The notes beneath the pieces were generated by a model. The model was given only the letters and a program-made list of their open reading frames with translations, did no database searches and was not told the DNA's origin. A stretch of DNA of 9,614 bases from contig CAAEOE010000018.1 in the NCBI GenBank assembly GCA_900757505.1, positions 1-9,614 on the forward strand, written 5' to 3'. The stretch is from an uncultured Collinsella sp. (GTDB lineage Bacteria > Actinomycetota > Coriobacteriia > Coriobacteriales > Coriobacteriaceae). Of this stretch, positions 8,658 to 9,614 are shown piece after piece; position 1 is the first letter of the stretch; every line of letters starts with the position of its first letter. Both the position numbers and the translations under genes were made by a program.

Positions 8658-9614
8658 TTAGGCATCCCAGGCGTCGCGGCCGCGCAGCGCGCGCAGGCCG
8701 ATGTCGTGACGCAGGGTCTTGCCCTCAAAATCAATCTTCTCGCAGGCCTCGTAGGCAAGGTTGCGAGCGTTCTCGAACGTGTCGCCCAGAGCGGTCACGG
8801 CAAGCACGCGGCCACCATTGGTCACGAGCTGGCCGTCCACCACGGCGGTGCCCGCGTGGTACACGGTCACGTTCTCCATGGCCTCGGCATCGGCGATACC
8901 GGTGATGACCTTGCCCTTCTCGTAGCTGCCGGGATAGCCCGCGCTCGTCAGGACAACGGCCACGGCCCACTCGTCACGCCAGTCGAGCTCAATCTGATCG
9001 AGCTCGCAGTTGGCACAAGCCAGCATGACCTCGACCAAGTCGTTCTTAAGGCGCGGCAGCACGACCTGCGTCTCGGGGTCGCCAAAGCGGGCATTGAACT
9101 CCAGCACCTTGGGGCCGGCAGGCGTGAGCATAAAGCCGCCGTACAGGCAGCCGCGGTAGTCGATACCCTCGACAGCGAGCTCGGCCACGGTCTGCTCCAT
9201 GACCTTCACCATCGTGGCGTGCTCCTCGTCAGTCACGATGGGCACCGGGCTGTAGACGCCCATGCCACCGGTGTTGGGGCCCTTGTCGCCCTCGAGCGCG
9301 CGCTTGTGGTCCTGCGAGGTGGCCATGGGGCGCACGGTCTTGCCGTCGGTAAAGGCCAGCAGCGAGCACTCGGGACCAACGAGCATCTCCTCGATAACCA
9401 CGGTGTTGCCGGCATCGCCAAAGGTGCCGCCAAAGCACTCGCGCACGGCCTCCTCGGCCTGCTCAAGTTCGGTCGCCACGATAACGCCCTTGCCCGCGGC
9501 AAGGCCGTCGGCCTTGACGACCAGCGGGGCGCCCTGCTCGCGCACGTAGGCAAGCGCGGCGGCCTCGTCGTCGAAGCGCCCGTAGGCGGCCGTGGGAATG
9601 TCGTTGGCTTCCAT
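8658..9614 (-). CDS. purD: Phosphoribosylamine-glycine ligase, 5' end outside the window
   Basis: PurD (GAR synthetase) joins glycine to 5-phosphoribosylamine with ATP, the second step of purine synthesis. The visible 318 residues cover the ATP-grasp domain and the C-terminal domain. Motifs are KADGLAAGKGV (34-44), ATSQDHKR (98-105), KGPNTGGMGVYSP (111-123), LEFNARFGDPETQ (171-183) and TNGGRVLAVTAL (265-276). By comparison with E. coli PurD (429 residues), roughly the first 105 residues lie beyond 9614. The Met at the window edge aligns with an internal position, so it is not the start. It stops with TAA at 8660-8658. No frameshift or missing motif is seen in the visible part. Confidence 0.96.
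   Translation of the reverse strand: MEANDIPTAAYGRFDDEAAALAYVREQGAPLVVKADGLAAGKGVIVATELEQAEEAVRECFGGTFGDAGNTVVIEEMLVGPECSLLAFTDGKTVRPMATSQDHKRALEGDKGPNTGGMGVYSPVPIVTDEEHATMVKVMEQTVAELAVEGIDYRGCLYGGFMLTPAGPKVLEFNARFGDPETQVVLPRLKNDLVEVMLACANCELDQIELDWRDEWAVAVVLTSAGYPGSYEKGKVITGIADAEAMENVTVYHAGTAVVDGQLVTNGGRVLAVTALGDTFENARNLAYEACEKIDFEGKTLRHDIGLRALRGRDAWDA

Overview
The window is GC-rich and gene-dense, and every gene I can support reads on the minus strand, so transcription runs from the right edge to the left. Base composition, codon style and a PyrR-type RNA hairpin placed over a Shine-Dalgarno (SD) site point to an actinobacterium. A Coriobacteriia member (Collinsella-like gut organism) is my best guess. 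That is recognition from style, not a database match.

Right to left (5' to 3' on the minus strand): (1) the C-terminal three quarters of purD, cut by the window edge (9614-8658); (2) 21 bases later a Nudix hydrolase of the ADP-ribose pyrophosphatase type (8636-7941); (3) a structured 185-base stretch holding a weak hairpin, a ~100-bp imperfect palindrome flanked by CGCTG direct repeats, and an in-frame upstream start; (4) an ABC exporter half-transporter (7756-5984, possibly starting at 7855); (5) 19 bases later an unrecognised single-pass membrane protein (5964-4999), closed by a good intrinsic terminator; (6) a ~200-base regulatory region; (7) carA (4792-3353) and carB (3351-37), the two subunits of carbamoyl-phosphate synthetase; (8) a possible terminator running off the left edge.

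Two functional blocks emerge. purD (purine synthesis) and the Nudix gene form one tight unit, and the ABC gene and its membrane partner form a second unit that may or may not be transcribed by read-through from the first. carAB is separate, with its own candidate promoter and leader. It makes carbamoyl phosphate for pyrimidines and arginine. Its leader carries a hairpin whose six-base loop (CTGTGA) matches the PyrR recognition loop CNGNGA and whose base pairs with the carA SD. This predicts translational repression by UMP-loaded PyrR.

The points most worth following are the PyrR-type leader, the palindromic element upstream of the ABC gene, and a ~37-residue insertion inside the glutaminase domain of CarA. 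I found no RNA genes, CRISPR array, insertion sequence with a transposase, or phage genes. No gene-free stretch exceeds 300 bases.
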